Part shown: positions 1 through 7,525 of the stretch, piece after piece
Position numbering within the stretch: position 1 is the first letter of the stretch
Layout: each line of letters opens with the position of its first letter
DNA from: Pseudomonadota bacterium
Lineage (GTDB): Bacteria > Pseudomonadota > Gammaproteobacteria > Xanthomonadales > Xanthomonadaceae
Direction of reading: 5' to 3'
Assembly (NCBI GenBank): GCA_023439425.1
Contig: JAEXNZ010000256.1
Span: 1-7,525, forward strand
Length of the DNA stretch: 7,525 bases
Notes under the pieces: model-generated
What the model was told of the DNA's origin: nothing
What the model saw: the letters and a program-made list of their open reading frames with translations, nothing else
Databases searched by the model: none
Translations under genes and position numbers: made by a program

Positions 1-1487
1 GGGGGCGCGCGGGGGGCCCGCGGCAGCAGCAGCCAGAACACGCCCAGCAACGCCAGCGGCAGCGCCCACGCCGCTGACTGCGGCACCCACCAAAGCGCCC
101 ACGGCTGTTCCGCCACCCGCCCGAACAGCTGCCAGCTGGCGTCGAAGCACCACGCCGCCAGCTGCCAGGGCCAGCGCCCTGCCCCGTCGACCAGCGCTTC
201 CAGCGCGGTGCCGACCAGGGCCAGCGGCACCACCACACTGCCCCAGCAGGGAATGGCCAGCAGGTTGACCAGCGGCCCGGCGCGCGAAGCCTGCCCGAAC
301 ATCGCCACGGTGAGCGGGGTCAGCGCCAGCGTGGCCACCGCCTGCGCCGCCAGAAACCCGCGCACCCGCGTCATCCGCTCCTGCAGGCACCACATCAGCC
401 ACAGCACACCGCCGAAGCTGAGCCAGAAGCCGGGGGCCAGGACCGACAAGGGGTCGAACGCCAGCACCGCCCACACCGCCAGCGCCAGCAGCTGCCTGGT
501 CGGGGCGGGCCGGCGTGAACAGGTTGCGGCAGCGAGCACCGCCACCATCAGCACGGTGCGCACCGTGGGCAGCGCGAACCCGGCGACCGCCGCGTACAGC
601 AGCGCCGCCAGCACCCCGACCAGGGAACCGGCCACATGGCTGGGACAGCGCCGGGACAGTGGCGCGCAGAACCGCCAGCCCTGTGCGGTCAGCCAGCCCG
701 CCGCGAAGGACACCATGGTCACGTGCAGCCCGGAGATGGCGATCAGATGAGTCAGGCCGAGCGCGCGCAGGGTGTCCCAGTCCTGGGGCGTCAAACCCCG
801 TGTGTCGCCCAGCGCCAGGGCCTGAATGAAGCGGGCGTTCTCCCCCTGCACCTGACCGGCAATCGCTGCGGCCATGCGCTCGCGCCAGGCCGGCAGCCCA
901 GTGGGCGGGGCCAACGGCCGGGCCTGGTCGGGCGTGATCACCGAGCCGGTGCCGGCGATGCCCTGCAGCAGGGCTTGGCGTTCGGCATCGAAGCCGCCCT
1001 GATTGCGCAGGCCACGCGGGGGACGCAGGCGCGCCTGCAGACTCCAGCGGGAACCGGCTTTCACCTGGTGCCGGGCACTGCGCACGTCCCCGTTGCGGGG
1101 GTCGTGCCAGTTCAGGACGAGGTCGCGACCGCGCAATGCGGCCGGCATCGCAGCGTGGTCGTCCACGCGGAAGGTGAAACGGGTGCTGCGCTCACCGTGT
1201 CGGGGCAGATCGATCACCCGCCCCTGCAGCATTCCCGCGCGCTTTGCCACATCGACCGTCAGCTGCGCGTCCAGCCGCGCGTGGCCGTGAAGCGCCGCCC
1301 AGCCCAGCCCCAGCAGCAACGCGCCGCAGCAGCGGCCGCGCGGCCAGCGCAGCCACGCCCCCAACCCCAGCACCGCGGCGGCGAGCGCCCAGTCCGCAGG
1401 CAGCAGCACTGGCGCGTACACCACCATGCATACCCCGACCAGCAGGGCCGCGGCACAGGCTTTGCCAAACAGGGGAAGCGGAATCAC
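1..1487 (-). CDS. comEC: ComEC/Rec2 DNA internalization channel, N-terminal part (3' end outside window)
   Basis: ComEC forms the inner-membrane channel that carries one strand of incoming DNA into the cytoplasm during natural transformation. I translated the minus strand directly and found an open frame of about 495 codons with no stop, running off the left edge. A hydrophobic stretch begins within the first ten residues (PLPLFGKACAAALLVGV). A soluble DUF4131/OB-like region follows at about residues 70-200 (LQGRVIDLP, RLRPPRGLRNQGGFDAE). The competence domain then begins, with the diagnostic HLIAISGLHVTMV at residues 247-259, then YAAVAGFALPTVRTVLM and FWLSFGGVLWLMW, and further membrane segments to the edge. 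Family members are usually 700-800 residues long, so the last helices and any C-terminal metallo-beta-lactamase-like domain lie outside. The start is uncertain: GTG at 1487 puts the first helix at the N-terminus as is usual, but an in-frame ATG at 1544 would add 19 polar residues. Neither has a strong ribosome binding site. The family call is firm. Confidence 0.93.
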   Translation of the reverse strand, partial: MIPLPLFGKACAAALLVGVCMVVYAPVLLPADWALAAAVLGLGAWLRWPRGRCCGALLLGLGWAALHGHARLDAQLTVDVAKRAGMLQGRVIDLPRHGERSTRFTFRVDDHAAMPAALRGRDLVLNWHDPRNGDVRSARHQVKAGSRWSLQARLRPPRGLRNQGGFDAERQALLQGIAGTGSVITPDQARPLAPPTGLPAWRERMAAAIAGQVQGENARFIQALALGDTRGLTPQDWDTLRALGLTHLIAISGLHVTMVSFAAGWLTAQGWRFCAPLSRRCPSHVAGSLVGVLAALLYAAVAGFALPTVRTVLMVAVLAAATCSRRPAPTRQLLALAVWAVLAFDPLSVLAPGFWLSFGGVLWLMWCLQERMTRVRGFLAAQAVATLALTPLTVAMFGQASRAGPLVNLLAIPCWGSVVVPLALVGTALEALVDGAGRWPWQLAAWCFDASWQLFGRVAEQPWALWWVPQSAAWALPLALLGVFWLLLPRAPRAP

Positions 1488-1601
1488 GGACGACCCGTCA
1501 GTCAGAATCCGTCCATGCTCCGGATTCACCCGGTACACGGCCATCAGGGTCTGGCGGAGTGCCGTATCGGAAACTGCCCGCCGTGCCGGGACAGAAAGTC
1601 C

Positions 1602-1635
1602 GAAAAGCAAAAAGCCGACCCAAAGGCCGGCTTTT
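1602..1635 (-). terminator. Rho-independent terminator of the tRNA-Val transcript
   Basis: Read on the minus strand, AAAAGCCGGCC (1635-1625) pairs with GGTCGGCTTTT (1620-1610) over 11 pairs, one of them a G-U wobble, around a 4-base TTTG loop. The stem is followed by a T-rich tract, TTTTTGCTTTTC. On the plus strand the wobble becomes an A-C mismatch, so the hairpin is better formed for minus-strand transcription. It lies 34 bases beyond the encoded CCA of tRNA-Val and before comEC. It should end the tRNA-Val transcript and any readthrough from uvrB. Confidence 0.85.
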
Positions 1636-1668
1636 CGTCTGTTGCCACTGCCACCGCTGAGGTGAGAG

Positions 1669-1743
1669 TGGTGGGCGGTACAGGGTTCGAACCTGTGACC
1701 CCTACCATGTCAAGGTAGTGCTCTACCGCTGAGCTAACCGCCC
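1669..1743 (-). tRNA. tRNA-Val (anticodon GAC)
   Basis: The minus strand folds into a complete 75-base cloverleaf. The acceptor arms GGGCGGT and ACCGCCC are fully paired. The D stem is GCTC/GAGC. The anticodon stem CTACC/GGTAG encloses the loop TTGACAT, giving anticodon GAC, which reads the valine codon GUC. The T stem ACAGG/CCTGT carries the loop TTCGAAC. The discriminator is A and the CCA end is encoded. No arm contains a mismatch. It stands as a single tRNA gene with its own promoter-like sequence upstream and a terminator downstream. Confidence 0.97.
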
Positions 1744-1788
1744 GATTTCTCGCTGCGCCCGCCGTGTTTGCGTCGGTGCAGGCCGCGT

Positions 1789-1817
1789 ATATTACGGATG
1801 CACCGGGGCAAGCGCAA
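1789..1817 (-). promoter_or_regulatory. sigma70-like promoter for tRNA-Val
   Basis: On the minus strand a TTGCGC -35 element (1817-1812) is separated by exactly 17 bases from a TAATAT -10 element (1794-1789). A GC-rich ACGCGGCC follows, as is common at stable-RNA promoters. It predicts a leader of roughly 35-40 bases before the mature tRNA 5' end at 1743. It starts only 33 bases past the uvrB stop codon. The assignment is by pattern only. Confidence 0.65.
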
Positions 1818-1849
1818 CACTTTTGTGAAGGTATTTCACGAACGATTGT

Positions 1850-3874
<2,025 letters not shown>

Positions 3875-4024
3875 GGTGCTGCCAGTACCCGGGCCCCACA
3901 GTATACCGGGGGGTTGGGTGACGGCTGGCTGAGGAACAGGCCTACCTCCGTTCAGGCATGCCGCCGATTCACCGCCCAAGCCCGACGAGGCACGGTGAAT
4001 ACCCTTGCCCCGGACACCACCACC
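3875..4024. promoter_or_regulatory. Divergent intergenic region between uvrB and the pseudopilin gene
   Basis: This 150-base gap lies between two divergent starts and must hold both promoters. For uvrB, a minus-strand TATACT at 3905-3900 is a good -10 element without a recognisable -35. For the pseudopilin, a plus-strand CTGCCA (3879-3884), 17-base spacer and TATACC (3902-3907) fits sigma70 loosely. The two -10 elements share the palindrome GTATAC at 3901-3906. An 8-base inverted repeat, ATTCACCG at 3967-3974 and CGGTGAAT at 3993-4000, lies in the predicted pseudopilin leader. All of this is pattern inference and the promoter assignments are weak. Confidence 0.4.
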
Positions 4025-4576
4025 ATGCCCCAGCGCAGCCCGCTTGTACGCCTCCACCGCCCTAGGTCCACGGGATGGACGTTGCTGGAACTGAGCTGCG
4101 TACTCGCCGCAGCAGCGCTGGTCTGCGCGCTCGCGATACCGGCATTCAGTGGACTGGTGACCCGCCTGCGGGCGGACATGGTGCGGATGCAGATGGCCAC
4201 CGCCTTCAACATGGCGCGGAACACCGCCATCACCCGTCACCGCCCGGTTGCGGTCTGCGCGAGCGAGGACGGCTGGCGCTGTGGCGGGGACTGGAGCCGG
4301 GGCTGGTTGATCCACCGCGACCACGGTCCGGAGTCGGTGCCCATCGCGGAAGAGGACATCCTACGCTTCCAACCGGGCTCCACTGCCCAAGCGGTCAGCG
4401 CGGCCGCCAGCGTAGGCCGCAACCGGCTGCGCTTCCAGCGCGACGGACGCAGCAGCGGCAGCACGCTGACCGTCGACATCTGCGCCGGCGACACCCTGCA
4501 CAGCCAGGTGATCGTCAACAACGTCGGGCGCACGCGGGCTCAGCGGATGAAGCATCCGGCCCCCTGCCCGCACTGA
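4025..4576 (+). CDS. fimT: GspH/FimT-family type IV pseudopilin, probable DNA-binding FimT
   Basis: The 183-residue product is a type IV pilin-like protein. A positively charged leader of 17 residues ends in STG, followed by WTLLEL: the prepilin peptidase site with glutamate at mature position 5 and tryptophan where phenylalanine is usual. A hydrophobic helix spans about residues 18-45. The body has the GspH/FimT pattern, with the cysteine pair C78/C86 (VCASEDGWRCGGDW), then GW, NRLRFQRDGRSSGSTLTVDIC at its core, and a C-terminal VIVNNVGRTR. The GRTR at 168-171 matches the GRxR motif reported for DNA-binding FimT. A second cysteine pair, C153/C181, may be present. It is the only plus-strand gene, facing the pilE/pilY1 group. 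The start ATG 4025 has a poor ribosome binding site. An in-frame GTG at 3995, preceded by GAGG, would lengthen the leader by ten residues. The open frame far upstream is antisense to uvrB. Family is firm; FimT rather than a GspH-like pseudopilin is likely but inferred. Confidence 0.88.
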   Translation: MPQRSPLVRLHRPRSTGWTLLELSCVLAAAALVCALAIPAFSGLVTRLRADMVRMQMATAFNMARNTAITRHRPVAVCASEDGWRCGGDWSRGWLIHRDHGPESVPIAEEDILRFQPGSTAQAVSAAASVGRNRLRFQRDGRSSGSTLTVDICAGDTLHSQVIVNNVGRTRAQRMKHPAPCPH

Positions 4577-4585
4577 AGGCAAAGA

Positions 4586-4613
4586 AAAAGCCCCGCATTG
4601 CTGCGAGGCTTTT
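4586..4613. terminator. Bidirectional terminator between fimT and tRNA-Asn
   Basis: Arms 4586-4597 and 4602-4613 form a 12-pair hairpin with a 4-base loop. On the minus strand AAAAGCCTCGCA pairs fully with TGCGGGGCTTTT, including one T-G wobble, and is followed by T and CTTTG; this serves tRNA-Asn, whose CCA end is 8 bases away. On the plus strand one pair becomes C-A, but the stem still stands and ends in TTTTCTTG. It lies 9 bases after the fimT stop codon, so it probably ends that transcript too. Confidence 0.82.
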
Positions 4614-4621
4614 CTTGAATC

Positions 4622-4698
4622 TGGCGCCCGAAGTTGGACTCGAACCAACGACCCCCTGATTAACAGTCAAGTGCTCTAACCGGCTGAGCTATTCGGGC
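4622..4698 (-). tRNA. tRNA-Asn (anticodon GTT)
   Basis: The minus strand gives a 77-base cloverleaf. The acceptor arms GCCCGAA and TTCGGGC pair fully, the discriminator is G and CCA is encoded. The D stem is GCTC/GAGC with a 9-base loop. The anticodon stem CTTGA/TCAGG (one T-G wobble) encloses CTGTTAA, giving anticodon GTT for the asparagine codons AAC and AAU. The T stem GTTGG/CCAAC carries TTCGAGT. The G discriminator and GTT anticodon agree with known asparaginyl-tRNA synthetase identity elements. It lies just below pilE on the same strand. Confidence 0.97.
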
Positions 4699-4708
4699 GG
4701 GGACGCGA

Positions 4709-4737
4709 ATTCTAGACGGTTGGAATCAGGCTTGCAA
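4709..4737 (-). promoter_or_regulatory. sigma70-like promoter for tRNA-Asn
   Basis: On the minus strand TTGCAA (4737-4732), a 17-base spacer and TAGAAT (4714-4709) make a near-consensus sigma70 promoter. The following GC-rich discriminator, TCGCGTCCCC, is typical of stringently controlled stable-RNA promoters. Transcription would begin at or within a few bases of the mature tRNA 5' end at 4698. The -35 begins only 13 bases below the pilE stop codon, and no terminator separates pilE from it. Confidence 0.75.
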
Positions 4738-4750
4738 CAGGCACATCACA

Positions 4751-5194
4751 TCACCAGCACTGCAACGCGGTGGTGTTGGCCGGAGTCTTCACCCCGGCCT
4801 GGTTGACCGTCATGGTTCCGCAGGGATCCTTGGTCTGATCTCCTTGCGGAGCGGCCGTGATGGTGAAGCTGCTGGCATTCCCGTTGAACGTAATCTGGTA
4901 AACCGCCGTTCCACCGCCCTCACGCGGCGACGCCATGGTGACACTGTTGTTCTCCACGAAGCGGAAGCCGGCGTAGCTGTTGTTGAGGGTGTGCTGGCGC
5001 TCGGCACGCTGGGCGTACTCCACCATCTCGGCCTTGGCCGTGGCGCGCTTGGATTTGCGCACCTGGGCGGTGTACGACGGATAGGCGATGGAGGCCAGCA
5101 CCGCAACGACTGCCACGGTGATCATCAACTCAATCAGGGAGAAACCCCCTGCCCTGCGTGCCCGCAGTCCATTTAGAGAGAAACGCGTGCTCAC
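4751..5194 (-). CDS. pilE: Type IV pilin PilE (minor pilin)
   Basis: This is a 147-residue prepilin of the PilE group, an inner-membrane protein incorporated into the type IV pilus, probably at or near the tip. The short basic leader (RARRAGG) ends at residue 17 and is followed by FSLIELMITVAVVAVLASIA: the prepilin peptidase site, phenylalanine +1, glutamate +5 and the N-terminal assembly helix. The helix continues to about residue 65 (YPSYTAQVRKSKRATAKAEM). A beta-rich head follows. It contains two cysteines, in DPCGTM (C125) and the terminal LQCW (C146), which would form the usual C-terminal disulfide loop. I place the start at GTG 5194 because it overlaps the pilY1 stop as GTGA and has GGAGA 8 bases upstream. 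The frame is open to an ATG at 5224, which would add ten residues lying inside pilY1. Family is secure; minor rather than major pilin is inferred from its position after pilY1. Confidence 0.93.
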   Translation of the reverse strand: MSTRFSLNGLRARRAGGFSLIELMITVAVVAVLASIAYPSYTAQVRKSKRATAKAEMVEYAQRAERQHTLNNSYAGFRFVENNSVTMASPREGGGTAVYQITFNGNASSFTITAAPQGDQTKDPCGTMTVNQAGVKTPANTTALQCW

Positions 5195-7525
5195 TGGATC
5201 TGTCTCCACGATTGACGTCCACACGGATAGGGAACGTAGATGGTATCCGGACCGTTCTGGTAACCCTGCACGCAGCCCACCGCGGGGGGCGTCGGGGGAC
5301 CACTCGGCGGTGCCGTGCCGCCACTCAGATTCGGCGGCGGTACGCGCGGCAGCGCAAACGGGTTGTTGTTCAGTACCGGGGCGCTGCCGGTACCGTTGTT
5401 GCGGATGCCTGCCGTGCCCTCATTGAATCCGGTACCACCCGGCGAGTTCAGCGTCGCCCGACCCAGCGCACCTTCACCGGTCAGCGGATAGAACGCGAAG
5501 AACCAGTTGACGCCCGGGGTCGAGCAACCCTCACCTCCTGGTACAGGCGCATAGGTGGTCATGGCCACGATGCCGTTGGCCAGCGACGGATTACCGACAT
5601 AGCGTTCGCTTGCGGCGTCGGTACCGGTGCCCAGCGGCAAGTCGAGGTACCAACCCTGCGTGTTGGACGGGTTGGTGACATTGGTCGTCAGCGTCCGCAG
5701 ATTGCCATTGGTGGTGACCGTACGTCCGGTGAGGTTACCGCGAGTCAACGTCGAAGACACCGCACCAGTGGCCCCATCATTCACACCGTACAGGCTCTGC
5801 AGCGAATTGTCCTTGCCATCCTCTTCGAACGAGAAGCTGCCCGTGCCGAAGTACAGCATGACGCCACCCTTGATGCCGTTGCCGGCCGTGATACCGCCGG
5901 TGATGGGCTGGCGACGGGTGATCCCGCCATCCGTGTACGGACGCGTGGTGAACAGCGGCACCGTGAGATTCTGGTTCGTACGCAGGTCGAACTTCCACAC
6001 GGCACCCTTCTGGTCCGTCCCATAGACCGTGTCGGCAAACCCATCACGGGTGCGGACATTCTGGCCGGTACCGCCCCAGCGATCGATCGCCACGATGCTG
6101 GCCAGGCCGTTGCTGCCGGACGGCACAGCGGAGCCCGCCTCCACCGCTTCAATCATGGTGGTTGCGCCCGTGGCGATGTCCACCACGAACAGAACGGCCT
6201 TGCCGCTGGCACTGTTGAAGCCGTTGCCGAAGATCGCCTTCCATACCGGCGTGGTACCGGTGCCGAGCACCGGTACGATCACCGGCTTGCCGAGCACGAA
6301 GCCGATGTTGTTGCGCACGGCTTGCGGCAACGTCGTATCCAGATCGCTGATTTCCCACAGCTTGTTGGAGGCACCGAAACTGCCGGCTGCGGTGACGTCA
6401 AGACCGAACAAGCTGCGCCCGCCGGCACCCGAGGCACCGACCAGCGTGGTGTGCCAGGCGTTGCCGTAATAGGTATCGCCCACAGTGATCTGGCCATCCA
6501 CGAAATACTTGTGCTGGAACTTCTGGACGCCCTTGTTGGCCATGTTGTAGGGGTACAGCAGATTGCCCATGTGCCCCAGCGAAGTGCTGGGAATATAGGC
6601 GAACGCCTCGGTACCACCACCGGCTACCGTGTTGCCCTGCGCATTCATGCCACCATTGAATGCGTGAAGCATGCCGTCATTGGCCCCCACGTACACCATG
6701 TAGTTGGCGTTGTTGGCCTTGCTGGTGAGATAGGCGGTGTAGCTGGTACCAATCACACCGGTCATGGCGCGATAGCCGAAATCGTCAATCGGCGAGCTGA
6801 TGACCGGCGCAGAGGTGATGATGTCACCGATGCGCGTCGTGCGGTCACGCATCTTGCCACCACTGCGCTTCTCGAGACTGGTATCGCCGCGCAGATAGTT
6901 CACGCCATCCGCGGCCGAGAGCACGCCGAGGGTGCCTACATTCACCGCCAGGTCGCTGGCCGTGCATCCGGAAATGCCCGGATACAGCGCGGCCGGCTTG
7001 GTGCACAGGTCATCCAAGGTGACGTTGCCGGGACTGGCGGCAGTGAACTCCTTGGTGGCACCGTTCTTGGTGTAGAAGATCCGACGCGTCGCCGCCGACT
7101 GCAGCTGCGCGCTGGCTTCCCAATAGGGCGTCTGCACCAGTGCACGGGTGGTCGGGTCGACCGACAGGCGGTTGGCCTGGAGCCTGCTGAACCAGTCGGT
7201 GCCCTCGTTCTCGATCTGGTATTCCGGTGCAACCGAGATCGATCCTGCACCGATACGCGCACCGCTGGAGCCGGTGCCACCCGACGGCGAGCCGCCACTG
7301 GTCACCGCACTCAGCACGCGACGCATGGCGTCGGTGATTTCCGCCGGGGTACGGGCGTTGATGTATTCGCCGCGGGTATTGACCGAGGCATGCCAGATGT
7401 CGTCGATGGTATTGCGGTCATCGTCGGTACGCCCCGGCCACTTCGTGTAGATCGAGGCGTCCGTATACGGATCCTGAACCAGGTCCGGGTTGAACAGGTT
7501 GCCGCGCGCGCCCAGGGTCACCCCA
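5191..7525 (-). CDS. pilY1: Type IV pilus tip adhesin/assembly protein PilY1, C-terminal 777 residues (5' end outside window)
   Basis: PilY1 is a large exported protein at the pilus tip. It primes pilus assembly with the minor pilins and acts in adhesion, surface sensing and retraction control. Numbering here starts at the in-frame GTG at 7521, an internal codon. Residues 1-75 look like the end of a von Willebrand A-like domain (IDDIWHASVNTRGEYINA, then PAEITDAMRRVL), then a Gly/Ser linker. The family pattern NYLRGD is at 208-213, and IGDIITSAPVISSP at 231-244 leads into the beta-propeller. Propeller blades show YVGANDGMLHAFNG (277-290), HTTLVGASGAGGRSLFGLDV (357-376) and DTVYGTDQKGAVWKFDL (497-513). 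The expected calcium loop before this last motif is enlarged. A proline-rich stretch (PPPNLSGGTAPPSGPPTPP) precedes a short cysteine-containing tail ending GRQSWRQIQ. Family members commonly exceed 1000 residues, so the signal peptide and N-terminal part lie beyond the right edge. The gene overlaps pilE by 4 bases. Confidence 0.95.
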   Translation of the reverse strand, partial: GVTLGARGNLFNPDLVQDPYTDASIYTKWPGRTDDDRNTIDDIWHASVNTRGEYINARTPAEITDAMRRVLSAVTSGGSPSGGTGSSGARIGAGSISVAPEYQIENEGTDWFSRLQANRLSVDPTTRALVQTPYWEASAQLQSAATRRIFYTKNGATKEFTAASPGNVTLDDLCTKPAALYPGISGCTASDLAVNVGTLGVLSAADGVNYLRGDTSLEKRSGGKMRDRTTRIGDIITSAPVISSPIDDFGYRAMTGVIGTSYTAYLTSKANNANYMVYVGANDGMLHAFNGGMNAQGNTVAGGGTEAFAYIPSTSLGHMGNLLYPYNMANKGVQKFQHKYFVDGQITVGDTYYGNAWHTTLVGASGAGGRSLFGLDVTAAGSFGASNKLWEISDLDTTLPQAVRNNIGFVLGKPVIVPVLGTGTTPVWKAIFGNGFNSASGKAVLFVVDIATGATTMIEAVEAGSAVPSGSNGLASIVAIDRWGGTGQNVRTRDGFADTVYGTDQKGAVWKFDLRTNQNLTVPLFTTRPYTDGGITRRQPITGGITAGNGIKGGVMLYFGTGSFSFEEDGKDNSLQSLYGVNDGATGAVSSTLTRGNLTGRTVTTNGNLRTLTTNVTNPSNTQGWYLDLPLGTGTDAASERYVGNPSLANGIVAMTTYAPVPGGEGCSTPGVNWFFAFYPLTGEGALGRATLNSPGGTGFNEGTAGIRNNGTGSAPVLNNNPFALPRVPPPNLSGGTAPPSGPPTPPAVGCVQGYQNGPDTIYVPYPCGRQSWRQIQ
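5192..5207 (-). promoter_or_regulatory. Ribosome binding site and coupled start of pilE
   Basis: On the minus strand GGAGA (5207-5203) lies 8 bases before the GTG start at 5194. The pilY1 stop TGA (5193-5191) overlaps that start as GTGA. The Shine-Dalgarno sequence is inside the last codons of pilY1, which suggests translational coupling. This decides the pilE start against the upstream ATG at 5224. Confidence 0.7.
6254..6276. repeat. Perfect 10-base inverted repeat inside pilY1
   Basis: GTACCGGTGC (6254-6263) and GCACCGGTAC (6267-6276) are exact reverse complements around a 3-base CGA spacer. The repeat lies inside the pilY1 coding region, over codons for a Leu-Gly-Thr-Gly-Thr stretch. GGTACCGGTGCC also occurs at 5620-5631 over another Gly-Thr-Gly-Thr stretch, so part of the pattern follows from codon use. 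No function is assigned. Confidence 0.6.

Noticed and set aside
1025..1038. Perfect 14-base palindrome GCAGGCGCGCCTGC inside comEC
   Set aside because: At this GC content such a palindrome is expected about once in a window of this length, and it lies within codons with no promoter context.
636..1718. A 360-codon open frame on the plus strand across comEC and the tRNA-Val region
   Set aside because: It is antisense to comEC, rich in Arg/Pro/Gln from high-GC shadow reading, and its 3' end runs through tRNA-Val. The minus-strand frame gives clear ComEC motifs.
1669..1743. tRNA-Val or tRNA-Asn as integration sites for a genomic island
   Set aside because: There is no integrase gene, no direct repeat of a tRNA 3' end elsewhere in the window, and both flanks are housekeeping or pilus genes.
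1825..1839. GTGAA/TTCAC hairpin below uvrB as its terminator
   Set aside because: The stem is only 5 pairs and no T tract follows on the minus strand.
3875..4324. In-frame upstream extension of uvrB by about 150 codons
   Set aside because: The extra residues match no UvrB N-terminus and are antisense to the pseudopilin gene. MSDRFELVSPYSPAGDQP is the standard family start.
4075..4659. A 194-codon plus-strand frame overlapping fimT and tRNA-Asn
   Set aside because: It is an alternative frame of the pseudopilin gene, has no recognisable domain, and reads into the tRNA and terminator.
6883..6891. RGD tripeptide in PilY1 as an integrin-binding motif
   Set aside because: The tripeptide sits in NYLRGD, a generally conserved family pattern before the propeller, not at the position of the RGD reported to bind integrin in Pseudomonas aeruginosa PilY1.

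Overview
The window looks like chromosomal DNA from a high-GC gammaproteobacterium, most probably of the Xanthomonadaceae (Stenotrophomonas, Xanthomonas, Pseudoxanthomonas or Lysobacter type). This rests on high GC with strong GC3 bias, the E. coli-length UvrB, and a type IV pilus cluster ending pilY1-pilE beside tRNA-Asn. The family assignment comes from recalled gene order and protein style, not from a search. Coding density is high, and no stretch over 300 bases lacks a gene.

Layout from left to right: (1) the N-terminal two thirds of ComEC, the inner-membrane DNA-uptake channel, on the minus strand and cut by the left edge; (2) a minus-strand terminator, tRNA-Val(GAC) with encoded CCA, and its sigma70-like promoter; (3) a complete uvrB on the minus strand; (4) a short divergent intergenic region; (5) a single GspH/FimT-family pseudopilin gene on the plus strand, the only plus-strand gene; (6) a terminator placed between the convergent pseudopilin gene and tRNA-Asn(GTT), followed by tRNA-Asn and its promoter; (7) pilE, overlapping by 4 bases the end of pilY1, which runs off the right edge. 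PilY1 is represented by its C-terminal 777 residues.

Functionally the window holds a housekeeping core (nucleotide excision repair UvrB and two tRNAs) between parts of the DNA-uptake and type IV pilus machinery. PilY1 and PilE belong to the pilus tip and minor pilin complex. The lone FimT-like pseudopilin carries a C-terminal GRTR motif like the DNA-binding tail described for FimT proteins. ComEC would pass the incoming single strand into the cytoplasm. All components are known families and I see no clearly undescribed system. There is no mobile element, CRISPR array or prophage signal. The points most worth a second look are the separately encoded FimT with its GRTR tail, an enlarged loop at the expected calcium site of PilY1, and the lack of a terminator between each protein gene and the tRNA gene below it.
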